Part shown: positions 6,912 through 14,090 of the stretch, piece by piece
Layout: every line of letters starts with the position of its first letter
Position numbering within the stretch: the stretch's first letter is position 1
From: CAKTOF01 sp964523945
GTDB lineage: Bacteria; Bacillota; Clostridia; Oscillospirales; Oscillospiraceae
Assembly (NCBI GenBank): GCA_964523945.1
Contig: CAZGBU010000047.1
Location: 1-14,222 of the forward strand
Length of the DNA: 14,222 bases
Reading direction: 5' to 3'
Program-made: the position numbers and the translations under genes
The notes under the pieces: model-generated
Database searches by the model: none
Seen by the model: only the letters and a program-made list of their open reading frames with translations
What the model was told of the DNA's origin: nothing

Positions 6912-7724
6912 CTACAGCCCGAGCCCGTAGACCCGGTTTGCGTTTTCGAAGAATACAGCGTCCCAATGACGCTCCGGCACAAGGCGCTGGATAAACGCCA
7001 TATAATTGGCGATATTGACAGCCGGCAGATCAGTGCCGAACATAAATTTCCCCCAGTCCTCAACATAGGCCATCCAGGTGCGGAGCTGCTCGGCATAGCC
7101 GGCCTGTTCTTCAAAATAGATGTCCCAATCCCGCACGCCCTCGATCAGGCCGGACAAATCACAGAACACATTGTCATTCTTCTCGAGAACGGCGGCTGCC
7201 TCCTGCAGAAACGGGTTTCCAAGGTGGCACATGACAAAACGCACGTCCGGATGGCGGACGGCGGCTTCATCCATCGTGAGCGGATGGCTCGCGCGAAGCA
7301 GTCCGCCCGGACCGGCTGTCATCCCCATATGAGCGGCGACCGGCTTGTCATACCGCGCGGCAAGCGCGTAGACAAAATCGTAAAATGGATCGTTCAGCGT
7401 CCGCGCATCGTAGCCGGTATAGAGCTTGATGCCGACACAGCGCGGCCGTTTCAAGTTTTCTTCCACCAGAGCGGGCATTTCGTCAGGTGAATAGCGCGCA
7501 AGCGCCCCTGTGTCCAGTCCGACACAATAATGAAATGGCGCGCCGCGGTCGAGTTCATCCGGATCGAGCGTGTGGTTGCCCATGATCACGCCGCCGACAA
7601 TACCGTGCGCCTGATAATAGGCTTTCAGCGCTTCAACCGTGTTTTCATGCCCGTTGCGGCGCATCTGATCGTCGACAAACGGAACGCCCGGAAACAGATG
7701 AAAGTGTGCGTCGATGATTTTCAT
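6912..7724 (-). CDS. amidohydrolase-family metal-dependent hydrolase (Amidohydro_2-like TIM barrel)
   Basis: 270-aa cytoplasmic hydrolase of the amidohydrolase superfamily; the substrate is unknown. Metal-ligand motifs appear in barrel order: DAHFH (5-9) after strand 1, GIKLY (98-102) with Lys100, VAAHMG (129-134) with His132, VMCHLGN (164-170) with His167, and FGTDLP (229-234) with Asp232. The length suits the small Amidohydro_2 / TIM-barrel hydrolase group. The start is the ATG at 7724 with GGAGG 7 nt upstream. First gene of a two-gene transcription unit: a clear promoter lies upstream, and its TAG stop at 6914-6912 falls inside the ribosome binding site of the DUF4127 gene, 9 bp before that gene's ATG. 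The pairing suggests a shared, unidentified substrate, but that is inference. Confidence 0.88.
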   Translation of the reverse strand: MKIIDAHFHLFPGVPFVDDQMRRNGHENTVEALKAYYQAHGIVGGVIMGNHTLDPDELDRGAPFHYCVGLDTGALARYSPDEMPALVEENLKRPRCVGIKLYTGYDARTLNDPFYDFVYALAARYDKPVAAHMGMTAGPGGLLRASHPLTMDEAAVRHPDVRFVMCHLGNPFLQEAAAVLEKNDNVFCDLSGLIEGVRDWDIYFEEQAGYAEQLRTWMAYVEDWGKFMFGTDLPAVNIANYMAFIQRLVPERHWDAVFFENANRVYGLGL

Positions 7725-7747
7725 GCAATAGCCTCCAATTAACCCCC

Positions 7748-7776
7748 ATTATAACATCCCGGCGCGCAAACAACAA
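7748..7776 (-). promoter_or_regulatory. sigma-A promoter of the amidohydrolase-DUF4127 operon
   Basis: On the minus strand TTGTTG (7776-7771) and a perfect TATAAT (7753-7748) are separated by 17 bp. Transcription would start near 7741, about 17 nt before the ATG and just upstream of the GGAGG site. Confidence 0.75.
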
Positions 7777-7825
7777 CTACGAATCCACTACCGCGTCAGC
7801 ATAGAATGCAATAGAGGTGATGGAC

Positions 7826-8689
7826 ATGATCTGGCTGATACCGGCGCTTGGCCTTTTGCTGCTGCTGGCTGGCATGGCAATCCTGACAGCCGGACTGCGT
7901 CATGCACGCGGGGCAGAGCGGCTGTTTGCACGGATGCAGGGAAACGGTGTGAGTGCATTTGCCGCCGGCCTGTTTGGGACGGTGCTGATCCAGTCATCGT
8001 CGGCGTCAACCGTGCTGATCGCCGGCGCATATGACGCTGGCCGGCTTGGCACACGGCAGACGGCTGCTGCGATTGTCGGCGCGAATATCGGTACGACGCT
8101 GACCGGCTGGCTGTTTTGCCTGGGACTGGGGGAGAGCGTCATCATTCCCGCCGCTGTGCTGGCGCTGGCCTGTCCGGTACTGTATCTGCGCGGCCGCCGC
8201 GCGGGACTGCTGACCGCGGGCGGATTGCTGTGTATTCTGCTTGCGTTGCGCCTGATTGGGCAAGCCGAGGCCGCAGTCAGCCTGACGCAGCTGATCGGCA
8301 CAGGTTCGCCGCTGTCTGTCTTTGCGCGTACAACGGGTCTGACGGCGGTCATTCAAAGCTCTGCCGCATGCATTGCATTTGTGCAGGCTTCGGCCGCATC
8401 CGGTGCGCTGCGTGCATCGTCTGCGGTGGCTGCCGTGCTTGGGGTAAATGTCGGTACCTGCGCAACTGCACTGCTCGCGTCGATTCCGGCCGGGCGCGGC
8501 GCAAAGCGCGCGGCATGGATGCATCTGGCCTATAATCTGCTGGCGGTTCCGGTCATGGCATTGTTCTGCCTGCTGGCCGGACCATATCTGCCGCAGCGCC
8601 TTTCGGCATACGATGTCGCAGCGATCAACAGCCTGTCAAACCTGCTGCTGTCCATCGCGCTGCTGCCGGTGCTTTTCCGGGAAAAATGA
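7826..8689 (+). CDS. Na+/phosphate cotransporter family (NaPi/YjbB-like) membrane protein, compact form without PhoU domain
   Basis: 287-aa polytopic inner-membrane protein with the two inverted-repeat signatures of the Na/Pi-cotransporter II family. Repeat 1 has VLIQSSSAST (53-62) and IVGANIGTTLTGW (83-95). Repeat 2 has AVIQSSAAC (174-182) and VLGVNVGTCATA (204-215), followed by AWMHLAYNLLAVP (230-242). Family members move inorganic phosphate, either inward with sodium or outward. Many bacterial members are over 500 aa with a C-terminal PhoU-like domain; this one stops after the membrane part. Three closely spaced in-frame starts exist (GTG 7817, ATG 7820, ATG 7826). GAGGTGAT overlaps the first two and is correctly spaced only for the ATG at 7826. 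It stands first in a run of same-strand phosphate-ester genes; no convincing promoter of its own was found. Confidence 0.88.
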   Translation: MIWLIPALGLLLLLAGMAILTAGLRHARGAERLFARMQGNGVSAFAAGLFGTVLIQSSSASTVLIAGAYDAGRLGTRQTAAAIVGANIGTTLTGWLFCLGLGESVIIPAAVLALACPVLYLRGRRAGLLTAGGLLCILLALRLIGQAEAAVSLTQLIGTGSPLSVFARTTGLTAVIQSSAACIAFVQASAASGALRASSAVAAVLGVNVGTCATALLASIPAGRGAKRAAWMHLAYNLLAVPVMALFCLLAGPYLPQRLSAYDVAAINSLSNLLLSIALLPVLFREK

Positions 8690-8692
8690 CGG

Positions 8693-8721
8693 TTGCGCAA
8701 CATAGAAATCTATACTATGAT
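8693..8721 (+). promoter_or_regulatory. candidate promoter of the phosphodiesterase-fold operon
   Basis: TTGCGC (8693-8698) and TATGAT (8716-8721) are separated by 17 bp in the 75-bp gap after the Na/Pi gene. The -10 matches 5 of 6 and the -35 only 3 of 6 consensus bases, so the operon may also depend on read-through from the Na/Pi gene. Confidence 0.4.
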
Positions 8722-8764
8722 GAGATCAGAAATAAAAGAACAAAAGCGGAAACAGAGGGACAAT

Positions 8765-9832
8765 ATGAAAAAAATCCTGAAAACCATTGCCTGCGTGCTG
8801 GCAGTTTTGGTGTTGCTTGTCGCAGGGTATGCGGCCTATGTATTTCTGGCCTATAACCGTCTCGAAGACAATCTGACGCTGTCTGTCGAAAACAATCCGG
8901 CACAGACTGCAACGGCAGACGACGCGTTTACCGTTGTCAGCTGGAATCTGGGATTCGGTGCGTATTCGGACGACTATTCATTTTTTATGGATGGCGCCAC
9001 TGAGTCACGCGCCTATTCGCAGGAAGCTGTCTATGACAACATTGGAAGCGCGCTCGCGCGCCTGCAGGAGATGGACGCAGATTTTGTTTTCCTGCAGGAA
9101 ATCGACACAGACGGCACGCGTGCGTACCATGTCGATCAGCGCGCACTGGTGGTCGATGCAATGCCGGAGTATGGGACGGTATTTGCGCAGAACTACGACT
9201 CGCCGTATCTGTTTTATCCGGTTTTCTCTCCGATTGGTGCGAACAAGTCCGGCCAGATGACGCTCAGCCGCTATCACATGACGGATGCGCTTCGCCGCAG
9301 CCTGCCGATCGAGAGCGGCTTTATGAAGCTGTTTGATCTTGATCGATGCTACAGCGTCACCCGTGTTCCGCTGGAGAACGGGAAGGAGCTTTGCCTGTTC
9401 TGCGCGCATTTGTCGGCGTACACCTCCGGCGGTGCAGTGACGGACCGGCAGATTGAGATGTTGACAGCGCAGATGCTCGAGGAATATGAAAAGGGCAACT
9501 ATGTTGTCTGCGGCGGCGACTTCAACCGCGATTTGCTGGGCAATTCATCCGCGGTTTTTGGCGTGGAGGGGGGCGATGCATCCTGGGCGATTCCGTTCCC
9601 GACAGAGCTGGTGCCGGAGGGGCTGACGCTGGTCGCGCCGCTCGACGCGTCGAATCCCGTGCCGTCGTGCCGCCAGGCAGACAGCGCCTATCAGCCCGGG
9701 ACAAGTTTTGTGCTTACTGTGGATGGTTTTCTCGTCTCGGATAATGTGACACTGGAATCGAGTGAAGTGATTGACACCGGCTTCGCATGGTCCGACCACA
9801 ATCCGGTCACAATGACCATCCGCCTGAACTGA
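8765..9832 (+). CDS. membrane-anchored endonuclease/exonuclease/phosphatase (EEP) family hydrolase
   Basis: 355-aa protein with one N-terminal membrane segment (about 7-30, basic before it), so the catalytic domain is probably outside the cell. The EEP (DNase I/sphingomyelinase-like) active-site set is complete: SWNLG (59-63, Asn61), FLQEID (109-114, Glu112), CAHLSAY (213-219, His215), GGDFN (250-254, Asp252 and Asn254), TVDGF (318-322, Asp320) and SDHNP (343-347, His345). EEP enzymes cleave phosphodiesters or phosphomonoesters with a divalent metal; nucleic acid, phospholipid or inositol phosphate substrates cannot be told apart here. The start is the ATG at 8765 with AGAGGGA just upstream; an in-frame ATG-rich extension to 8693 overlaps the candidate promoter. 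Only 3 nt separate it from the HAD gene. Confidence 0.9.
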   Translation: MKKILKTIACVLAVLVLLVAGYAAYVFLAYNRLEDNLTLSVENNPAQTATADDAFTVVSWNLGFGAYSDDYSFFMDGATESRAYSQEAVYDNIGSALARLQEMDADFVFLQEIDTDGTRAYHVDQRALVVDAMPEYGTVFAQNYDSPYLFYPVFSPIGANKSGQMTLSRYHMTDALRRSLPIESGFMKLFDLDRCYSVTRVPLENGKELCLFCAHLSAYTSGGAVTDRQIEMLTAQMLEEYEKGNYVVCGGDFNRDLLGNSSAVFGVEGGDASWAIPFPTELVPEGLTLVAPLDASNPVPSCRQADSAYQPGTSFVLTVDGFLVSDNVTLESSEVIDTGFAWSDHNPVTMTIRLN

Positions 9833-9835
9833 TCG

Positions 9836-10645
9836 ATGGGGACGCTGCTGGAAAAGCGCCTGTTCCTGCTTGACCTGGACGGGACGCTCTATCTCGGGGA
9901 CACGCTGTTTGATGCTGCACCGGCGCTGCTGTCGCACATCCGGCAGCGCGGCGGACGATACCTGTTCCTGACCAACAACTCCTCGCGCGGCGTAGGCGCC
10001 TATGTGGACAAGCTGCGGCGGCTTGGCATTGACGCGCAAGCGGATGACTTTCTGACAAGCGTCGATGCGACAGTTCGCTACCTCCGGCAGACGCACGCGG
10101 ATGATCTGCTCTATGCGTTTGGCACGCACAGCTTCCGCGCCCAGCTCGAAGATGCCGGTCTGCATATCACGAATCGATTGTCTGATGAAATCCGCGGCCT
10201 TGTCATCGGTTTTGATACGGAGCTGACCTTTCAGAAGCTCGAGGATGCCTGCATTCTGCTTGGCCGCGGCGTGGACTACATTGCAACCAATCCGGACTGG
10301 GTCTGTCCGACGCCGTATGGATATGTGCCAGACTGCGGCTCGGTCTGCGACATGCTGCGCCGCGCGACCGGGCGAAGCCCCGTTGTCATCGGCAAACCGC
10401 AGCCGGAGATGGCGCTGCTCGCGATGGAGCGCGCCGGCCTTGCGCCGGCGCAGACGCTCCTCATTGGAGACAGGCTCTACACGGATATTGCCTGTGGCAT
10501 CCATGCCGGCATCGACACGGCGCTGGTACTCTCCGGTGAAACCAGCCGCTCCGACCTGACAGCCGACCAACCCGGACCGACCTGGGTGTTCGACGATATC
10601 GGTGCCCTGCTTGCGGCGCTGAAACTGGAGGAGGAGACAACATGA
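9836..10645 (+). CDS. HAD-IIA family phosphatase (NagD/AraL-like)
   Basis: 269-aa cytoplasmic HAD phosphatase. Motif I is LLDLDGTLY (11-19) with nucleophile Asp13 and acid/base Asp15; motif II is FLTNNSSR (44-51); motif III Lys187 sits in VVIGKPQPEM (183-192); motif IV is LLIGDRLYTDI (208-218) with Asp212. The cap module between motifs II and III and the conserved DYIATNPDWVCPTPYGYVPDCGS region (147-169) are typical of HAD-IIA. Members hydrolyse small phosphomonoesters such as glycerol phosphates, sugar phosphates or nitrophenyl phosphate; the substrate here is unknown. The start lacks a Shine-Dalgarno sequence and lies 3 nt after the upstream stop, so translation probably depends on coupling. 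Its 3' end overlaps the MFS gene by 4 nt (ATGA). Confidence 0.93.
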   Translation: MGTLLEKRLFLLDLDGTLYLGDTLFDAAPALLSHIRQRGGRYLFLTNNSSRGVGAYVDKLRRLGIDAQADDFLTSVDATVRYLRQTHADDLLYAFGTHSFRAQLEDAGLHITNRLSDEIRGLVIGFDTELTFQKLEDACILLGRGVDYIATNPDWVCPTPYGYVPDCGSVCDMLRRATGRSPVVIGKPQPEMALLAMERAGLAPAQTLLIGDRLYTDIACGIHAGIDTALVLSGETSRSDLTADQPGPTWVFDDIGALLAALKLEEETT

Positions 10646-11964
10646 AGCTTGATGTCAAGCGCACCATCTTTGTCGGCTTTGCCTTTATGGCGATCTGCGC
10701 GTTCTGGCAGGTCTACGACAGCATTGTCCCGTTGATCCTGAAGAATACGTTTGACTTGAACGATGCGCTCTCCGGCATCATTATGGCTATGGACAATGTG
10801 GTCGCTGTGGTGCTGCTGCCGGTATTTGGCCTGCTGTCTGATCGGATTTCGACACGCTTTGGCCGCCGGATGCCGTTTATTGTCTGTGGCATGCTCTGCG
10901 CCATTGCGGTGATGTTCCTGATGCCAATTGCGGACAATGCGCGGCTCCTGTGGCTGTTTGTGCTGGGGCTGTCGCTGTCGCTGCTGGCAATGGCGACATT
11001 CCGCTCGCCGGCCGTCGCGCTGATGCCGGATGTCACGCCGAAGCCGCTGCGCTCCAAGGGCAATGCGATTATCAACCTGATGGGTGCGGTCGGCGGTATC
11101 GTGATCCTGCTGGTGATTGCACTGATTGTCCCGGAGGGTGAGCACCCGAATTATCTGCCGGTCTATCTCTTTGCCGGTGGGTTTATGCTGCTCTGTCTGC
11201 TGATTCTGGTTCGGACAACGAATGAGCCGCGTCTGGTCGCCAGGATGGCGGAGGAGTCGCATGCGCTCGGTGTGACCGACAGCGTCGAAAAGGCAGCCGC
11301 GGCTGAGTCTCCGCTGCATAAGGTTGCCCGGCGGGCGCTGCGGCTTGAGCTGGTCTCGGTCTTCCTCTGGTTTATGGGCTATAACGCCATCATCACCTCG
11401 TTTTCCAAATACGCCAATGTCTACTGGGGACTGGAAGGCGGTGCGTTTGCCTATACGCTGATGATTGCGCAGGCCGCGGCGATTGTCAGCTATGTCCCGG
11501 CCGGTCTGATCGCAACGAAGATTGGCCGCCGGCGCACGATCCTGGTCGGAGTTGCGCTTCTGGCCATCGCGTTCGGTTCGTGTGTCTTCTTCCAGACATT
11601 CTCCGGTATGATCTTTTTCTTCTTTATCCTGGCTGGTGTCGGCTGGGCGACAATCAACGTGAACTCCTATCCACTGATCGTCGAGATGAGCGGCCCGCAG
11701 AATGTCGGAAAATATACGGGGTATTATTATTCTGCCTCGCAGGCGGCGCAGATTATTACCCCGATCCTGTCCGGCTTTGTGCTTGAATACGGTTGGAAAA
11801 TTCTCGGCAGCACCAATCCGGATGCGGGCTATGTGCTCCTGTTCCCGTACGGTACACTGTTTGTCGCCGCATCCTTTGTGACGATTCTGGTCCTGCCGCA
11901 TGCAAAACATTCTTCGAAGCCTGAAATGCGCAGCGGTCTTGAACTGTTCGATGTGGACGGATGA
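10642..11964 (+). CDS. MFS transporter (SLC45/GPH-like, probable sugar or polyol-phosphate type)
   Basis: 440-aa polytopic membrane protein with about 12 hydrophobic segments and a charged central loop (about 191-235). MFS motif A appears as GLLSDRISTRFGRR (63-76), with a second-half copy GLIATKIGRRR (288-298). The stretch RSPAVALMPDVTPKPLRSKG (121-140) is typical of the SLC45-like / glycoside-pentoside-hexuronide-related MFS branch in Firmicutes. The substrate cannot be read from sequence; the neighbouring diesterase and phosphatase suggest a glycerol- or sugar-containing product. A strong GGAGGAG ribosome binding site (10628-10634) lies inside the end of the HAD gene, and the ATGA overlap places the gene firmly in the operon. 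GDPD follows after 3 nt. Confidence 0.9.
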   Translation: MKLDVKRTIFVGFAFMAICAFWQVYDSIVPLILKNTFDLNDALSGIIMAMDNVVAVVLLPVFGLLSDRISTRFGRRMPFIVCGMLCAIAVMFLMPIADNARLLWLFVLGLSLSLLAMATFRSPAVALMPDVTPKPLRSKGNAIINLMGAVGGIVILLVIALIVPEGEHPNYLPVYLFAGGFMLLCLLILVRTTNEPRLVARMAEESHALGVTDSVEKAAAAESPLHKVARRALRLELVSVFLWFMGYNAIITSFSKYANVYWGLEGGAFAYTLMIAQAAAIVSYVPAGLIATKIGRRRTILVGVALLAIAFGSCVFFQTFSGMIFFFFILAGVGWATINVNSYPLIVEMSGPQNVGKYTGYYYSASQAAQIITPILSGFVLEYGWKILGSTNPDAGYVLLFPYGTLFVAASFVTILVLPHAKHSSKPEMRSGLELFDVDG

Positions 11965-11967
11965 GCG

Positions 11968-12810
11968 ATGGGAATCCTGATTGGTTTGATCGCTGCGGCG
12001 ATCGTGATCGTGTGTGCCGCGCTGTTTCTGATTGCGCCGCGGCGCAGGCCGCCGGCGCTGCTGGACCAACTCTGCCGGTATCGCTATGCGCACCGTGGTT
12101 ATCATGACAGCAGCGCCGGCATTCCGGAGAACTCGATGGCGGCGTTCCGCCGTGCTGCGGCGCACGGATTCGGCGCGGAGCTGGATGTACATCTGTCACG
12201 TGATGGTCGGCTTGTCGTGATGCACGATGAGAGTCTGCTTCGCACCTGTGGTGTGAATCAGGAGATCTCCGACCTGACGGCGGCAGAGCTTTCACAATTT
12301 CGCCTGGAGGGGACGGATGAGCTGATTCCTGATCTGGAGCAGGTCCTCGCTCTGGCGGAGCAGGAGAAGATGCCGTTGATCATCGAGGTGAAGCCAGTCC
12401 GACGCAATCATGCCGCACTGTGCGCTGCCGTCGTTGCGATGCTCGATCGTTTTTCCGTGGACTGCTGTCTGGAGTCGTTTGATCCGCGCGCCGTGTACTG
12501 GTTGCGCCGTCATCGGCCGGAGCTGGTGCGCGGGCAGTTGACGGAGAATTATTCGCGACATGGCGAGCAGCTCTCGGCGCCGACGCGTTTTGTTTTGCAT
12601 CAGCTGTTGACCAATTTCCTGACGCGCCCCGACTTTATTGCCTGCCGGGTAGAGGACAGAGGCGATTTCGCTGTCCGGTTGTGCTGCGGGCTGCTGCATG
12701 CGCAGGAATTTGGCTGGACAATCCGAACGCCGGAAGAACAGTGTGCGGTGGAGCACAGCGGCGGCGTGATTATATTTGAACACTTTGACCCATCAAAAAT
12801 GAAAGTATAG
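11968..12810 (+). CDS. membrane-anchored glycerophosphodiester phosphodiesterase (GDPD)
   Basis: 280 aa with one N-terminal membrane segment (about 3-23) followed by an Arg/Pro stop-transfer stretch, then a GDPD TIM-barrel domain. GDPD hydrolyses glycerophosphodiesters (deacylated phospholipid headgroups) to glycerol-3-phosphate and an alcohol. The catalytic pattern is complete: YAHRGYHD (40-47, His42 and Arg43), IPENSMAAF (52-60), GAELDVHLSRDG (69-80, Glu71 and Asp73), VVMHDESL (83-90, His86) and IIEVKP (138-143, Glu140 and Lys142). Orientation of the catalytic domain is not proven; the basic residues after the segment would favour a cytoplasmic-facing domain by the positive-inside rule. The start has only a weak GGACGG upstream and sits 3 nt after the MFS stop, suggesting coupling. 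Last gene of the operon, followed by a strong terminator. Confidence 0.93.
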   Translation: MGILIGLIAAAIVIVCAALFLIAPRRRPPALLDQLCRYRYAHRGYHDSSAGIPENSMAAFRRAAAHGFGAELDVHLSRDGRLVVMHDESLLRTCGVNQEISDLTAAELSQFRLEGTDELIPDLEQVLALAEQEKMPLIIEVKPVRRNHAALCAAVVAMLDRFSVDCCLESFDPRAVYWLRRHRPELVRGQLTENYSRHGEQLSAPTRFVLHQLLTNFLTRPDFIACRVEDRGDFAVRLCCGLLHAQEFGWTIRTPEEQCAVEHSGGVIIFEHFDPSKMKV

Positions 12811-12823
12811 TGAAAAAGATGCG

Positions 12824-12857
12824 CCCGCGCCGGCATTTGCCGGCGCGGGTTTCTTTT
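12824..12857 (+). terminator. intrinsic terminator after the GDPD gene
   Basis: CCCGCGCCGGC (12824-12834) and GCCGGCGCGGG (12839-12849) form a perfect 11-bp stem with the 4-nt loop ATTT, followed by TTTCTTTT (12850-12857). It lies 13 bases after the stop codon and closes the plus-strand operon. Confidence 0.95.
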
Positions 12858-13041
12858 ACTTTGGTATAAATTTGTCCAGAATTGTGTAAAATCTTGTCTG
12901 CTGTGATCATCCGATCGGTTCCTGAATTTAGTAAAATTTAAATGTTATCAAGATTTCAATGCCAAAGGCAGCAAAGTCAGACGAATAGCATTATGCGCGG
13001 CAGCCACACTAACGGCAGCAAAAGAGTAAAGGAGCATGGGC

Positions 13042-13887
13042 ATGGAACAGCGAACAATTACGCAGCAGCAGCTGGAAAACTTTGCGCAGCAACTGCGGCG
13101 GGAGGAACGCAGTGAATCGACAGTGGAGAAATACGGAAGGGAGGCGGCACAGTTTGCAACCTACCTGCAGGGGGCACCTGTGAGCAGGGAGGGCGTTGCA
13201 GCCTGGAAAGAGCACCTCCTTGCATCGGGGCTCAGCCCTTCGACGGTGAATGGCAAGCTGACTGCGCTTGACCGGCTATTTACTTTTCTTGGCTGGGGCG
13301 ATTGCTGTGTCCGACATCTGAAACTGCAGCGGCGGCTCTTCCGCGAGGCCAGCCGGGAGTTGACGCGGCAGGAATATGAGCGGCTGATTGCCGCTGCAGG
13401 CCGGAAAGGCAGAGAGCGCCTTGCACTTCTGATGGAGACGATCTGCGCTACAGGCATTCGCGTCTCTGAGATTCGCTATCTTACAGTAGGCGCAGTGCGC
13501 AATGGCAAAGCAGAAATTGCGCTGAAAGGGAAGATCCGTACCATCCTGATCCCCACAAAGCTCTGCCGAAAGCTGCTGAAATACGCACAGAAAAGAAAAA
13601 TCGCTTCCGGCGAAATCTTCCTCACCAGAAACGGGAACAGCCTGTCCAGAAAGCAGATTTGGGCTGAAATGAAAGCAATCTGCGAAGCGGCTGGCGTTGC
13701 TGCAAGCAAAGTGTTTCCTCACAATCTGCGCCACTTGTTCGCACGCACGTTCTATCGCGCCTGTCGCGACGTTGCGCGTCTGGCCGACGTGCTTGGCCAC
13801 AGCAGTATGGAAACGACACGCATCTATCTGATTTCCACCGGGGCAGAACATGCGAAGATCCTGGATCGCCTGAAGTTGGTTTCATAG
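13042..13887 (+). CDS. tyrosine recombinase / site-specific integrase (Xer-like)
   Basis: 281-aa DNA strand-exchange enzyme. An N-terminal SAM-like core-binding domain (about 6-90, with TVEKYGREAAQFATYL) is followed by the catalytic domain. The active-site set is complete: Arg140 in ATGIRVSEIRYL, a candidate Lys164 in LKGKIRT, His227 and Arg230 in PHNLRHLF, His253 in LGHSSMETT and nucleophile Tyr262 in TRIYL. The short length and lack of an arm-binding domain resemble XerC/D-type or inversion-type recombinases more than classic phage integrases. Two starts 6 nt apart are possible; AAAGGAG (13028-13034) is correctly spaced (7 nt) only for the second ATG at 13042. No phage, transposon or excisionase gene is near. 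The 184-bp gap upstream shows no convincing promoter, and the DNA downstream is rich in inverted repeats. Confidence 0.93.
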   Translation: MEQRTITQQQLENFAQQLRREERSESTVEKYGREAAQFATYLQGAPVSREGVAAWKEHLLASGLSPSTVNGKLTALDRLFTFLGWGDCCVRHLKLQRRLFREASRELTRQEYERLIAAAGRKGRERLALLMETICATGIRVSEIRYLTVGAVRNGKAEIALKGKIRTILIPTKLCRKLLKYAQKRKIASGEIFLTRNGNSLSRKQIWAEMKAICEAAGVAASKVFPHNLRHLFARTFYRACRDVARLADVLGHSSMETTRIYLISTGAEHAKILDRLKLVS

Positions 13888-14015
13888 CAATTCGGGACGG
13901 AATCCGCCTTTTGTCTCAAAAGATTTACATGAGTCAACCTTTCAAAAACACAGCGTGATATTTTTGTTAATTTTACCACACGGAATTTACATATTCAAGT
14001 AATTATTTTCGACAA

Positions 14016-14090
14016 GTGCGCGCAAAAACGCAAGCCGCCGGCAGGGAGAGTCTGCATGCGGCCAGGTTTTTGCGCGCACATTCGTTTTTT
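14016..14090 (+). repeat. 64-nt near-perfect hairpin followed by a T-run
   Basis: GTGCGCGCAAAAAC (14016-14029) pairs perfectly with GTTTTTGCGCGCAC (14066-14079). Inside it GCCGC (14034-14038) pairs with GCGGC (14058-14062) and GCAG (14041-14044) with CTGC (14052-14055), leaving a 7-nt loop and two small internal loops. Six T (14085-14090) follow 5 nt after the stem, so it could be a long-stem terminator for the recombinase transcript. Its shape would also suit a folded recombination site or a small structured RNA. Confidence 0.6.

Noticed and set aside
5760..7490. 576-residue plus-strand open frame spanning the DUF4127 and amidohydrolase genes
   Set aside because: Long antisense frames are common opposite GC-rich genes. 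It crosses two recognised genes, has no start signals and reads as low-information His/Arg/Gln-rich sequence.
7799..7807. TAGAAT upstream of the Na/Pi gene as a -10 box
   Set aside because: The start of transcription would fall on the ribosome binding site and there is no -35 box at the right distance.
10477..12192. 571-residue minus-strand open frame across the HAD, MFS and GDPD genes
   Set aside because: Antisense shadow with heavy Arg/Gln/His bias, covering three well-supported genes and lacking a ribosome binding site.
12959..12988. Nine-residue open frame (MPKAAKSDE) upstream of the recombinase, as a possible leader peptide
   Set aside because: No ribosome binding site precedes it, no attenuator hairpin follows it, and an open frame this short is expected by chance.
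12928..13980. GTAAAATTTAA upstream and TTAATTTTAC downstream as inverted repeats flanking the recombinase gene (an invertible segment)
   Set aside because: The match is about 10 bases of pure A/T-rich sequence with an indel, which is too likely by chance to support an inverton.
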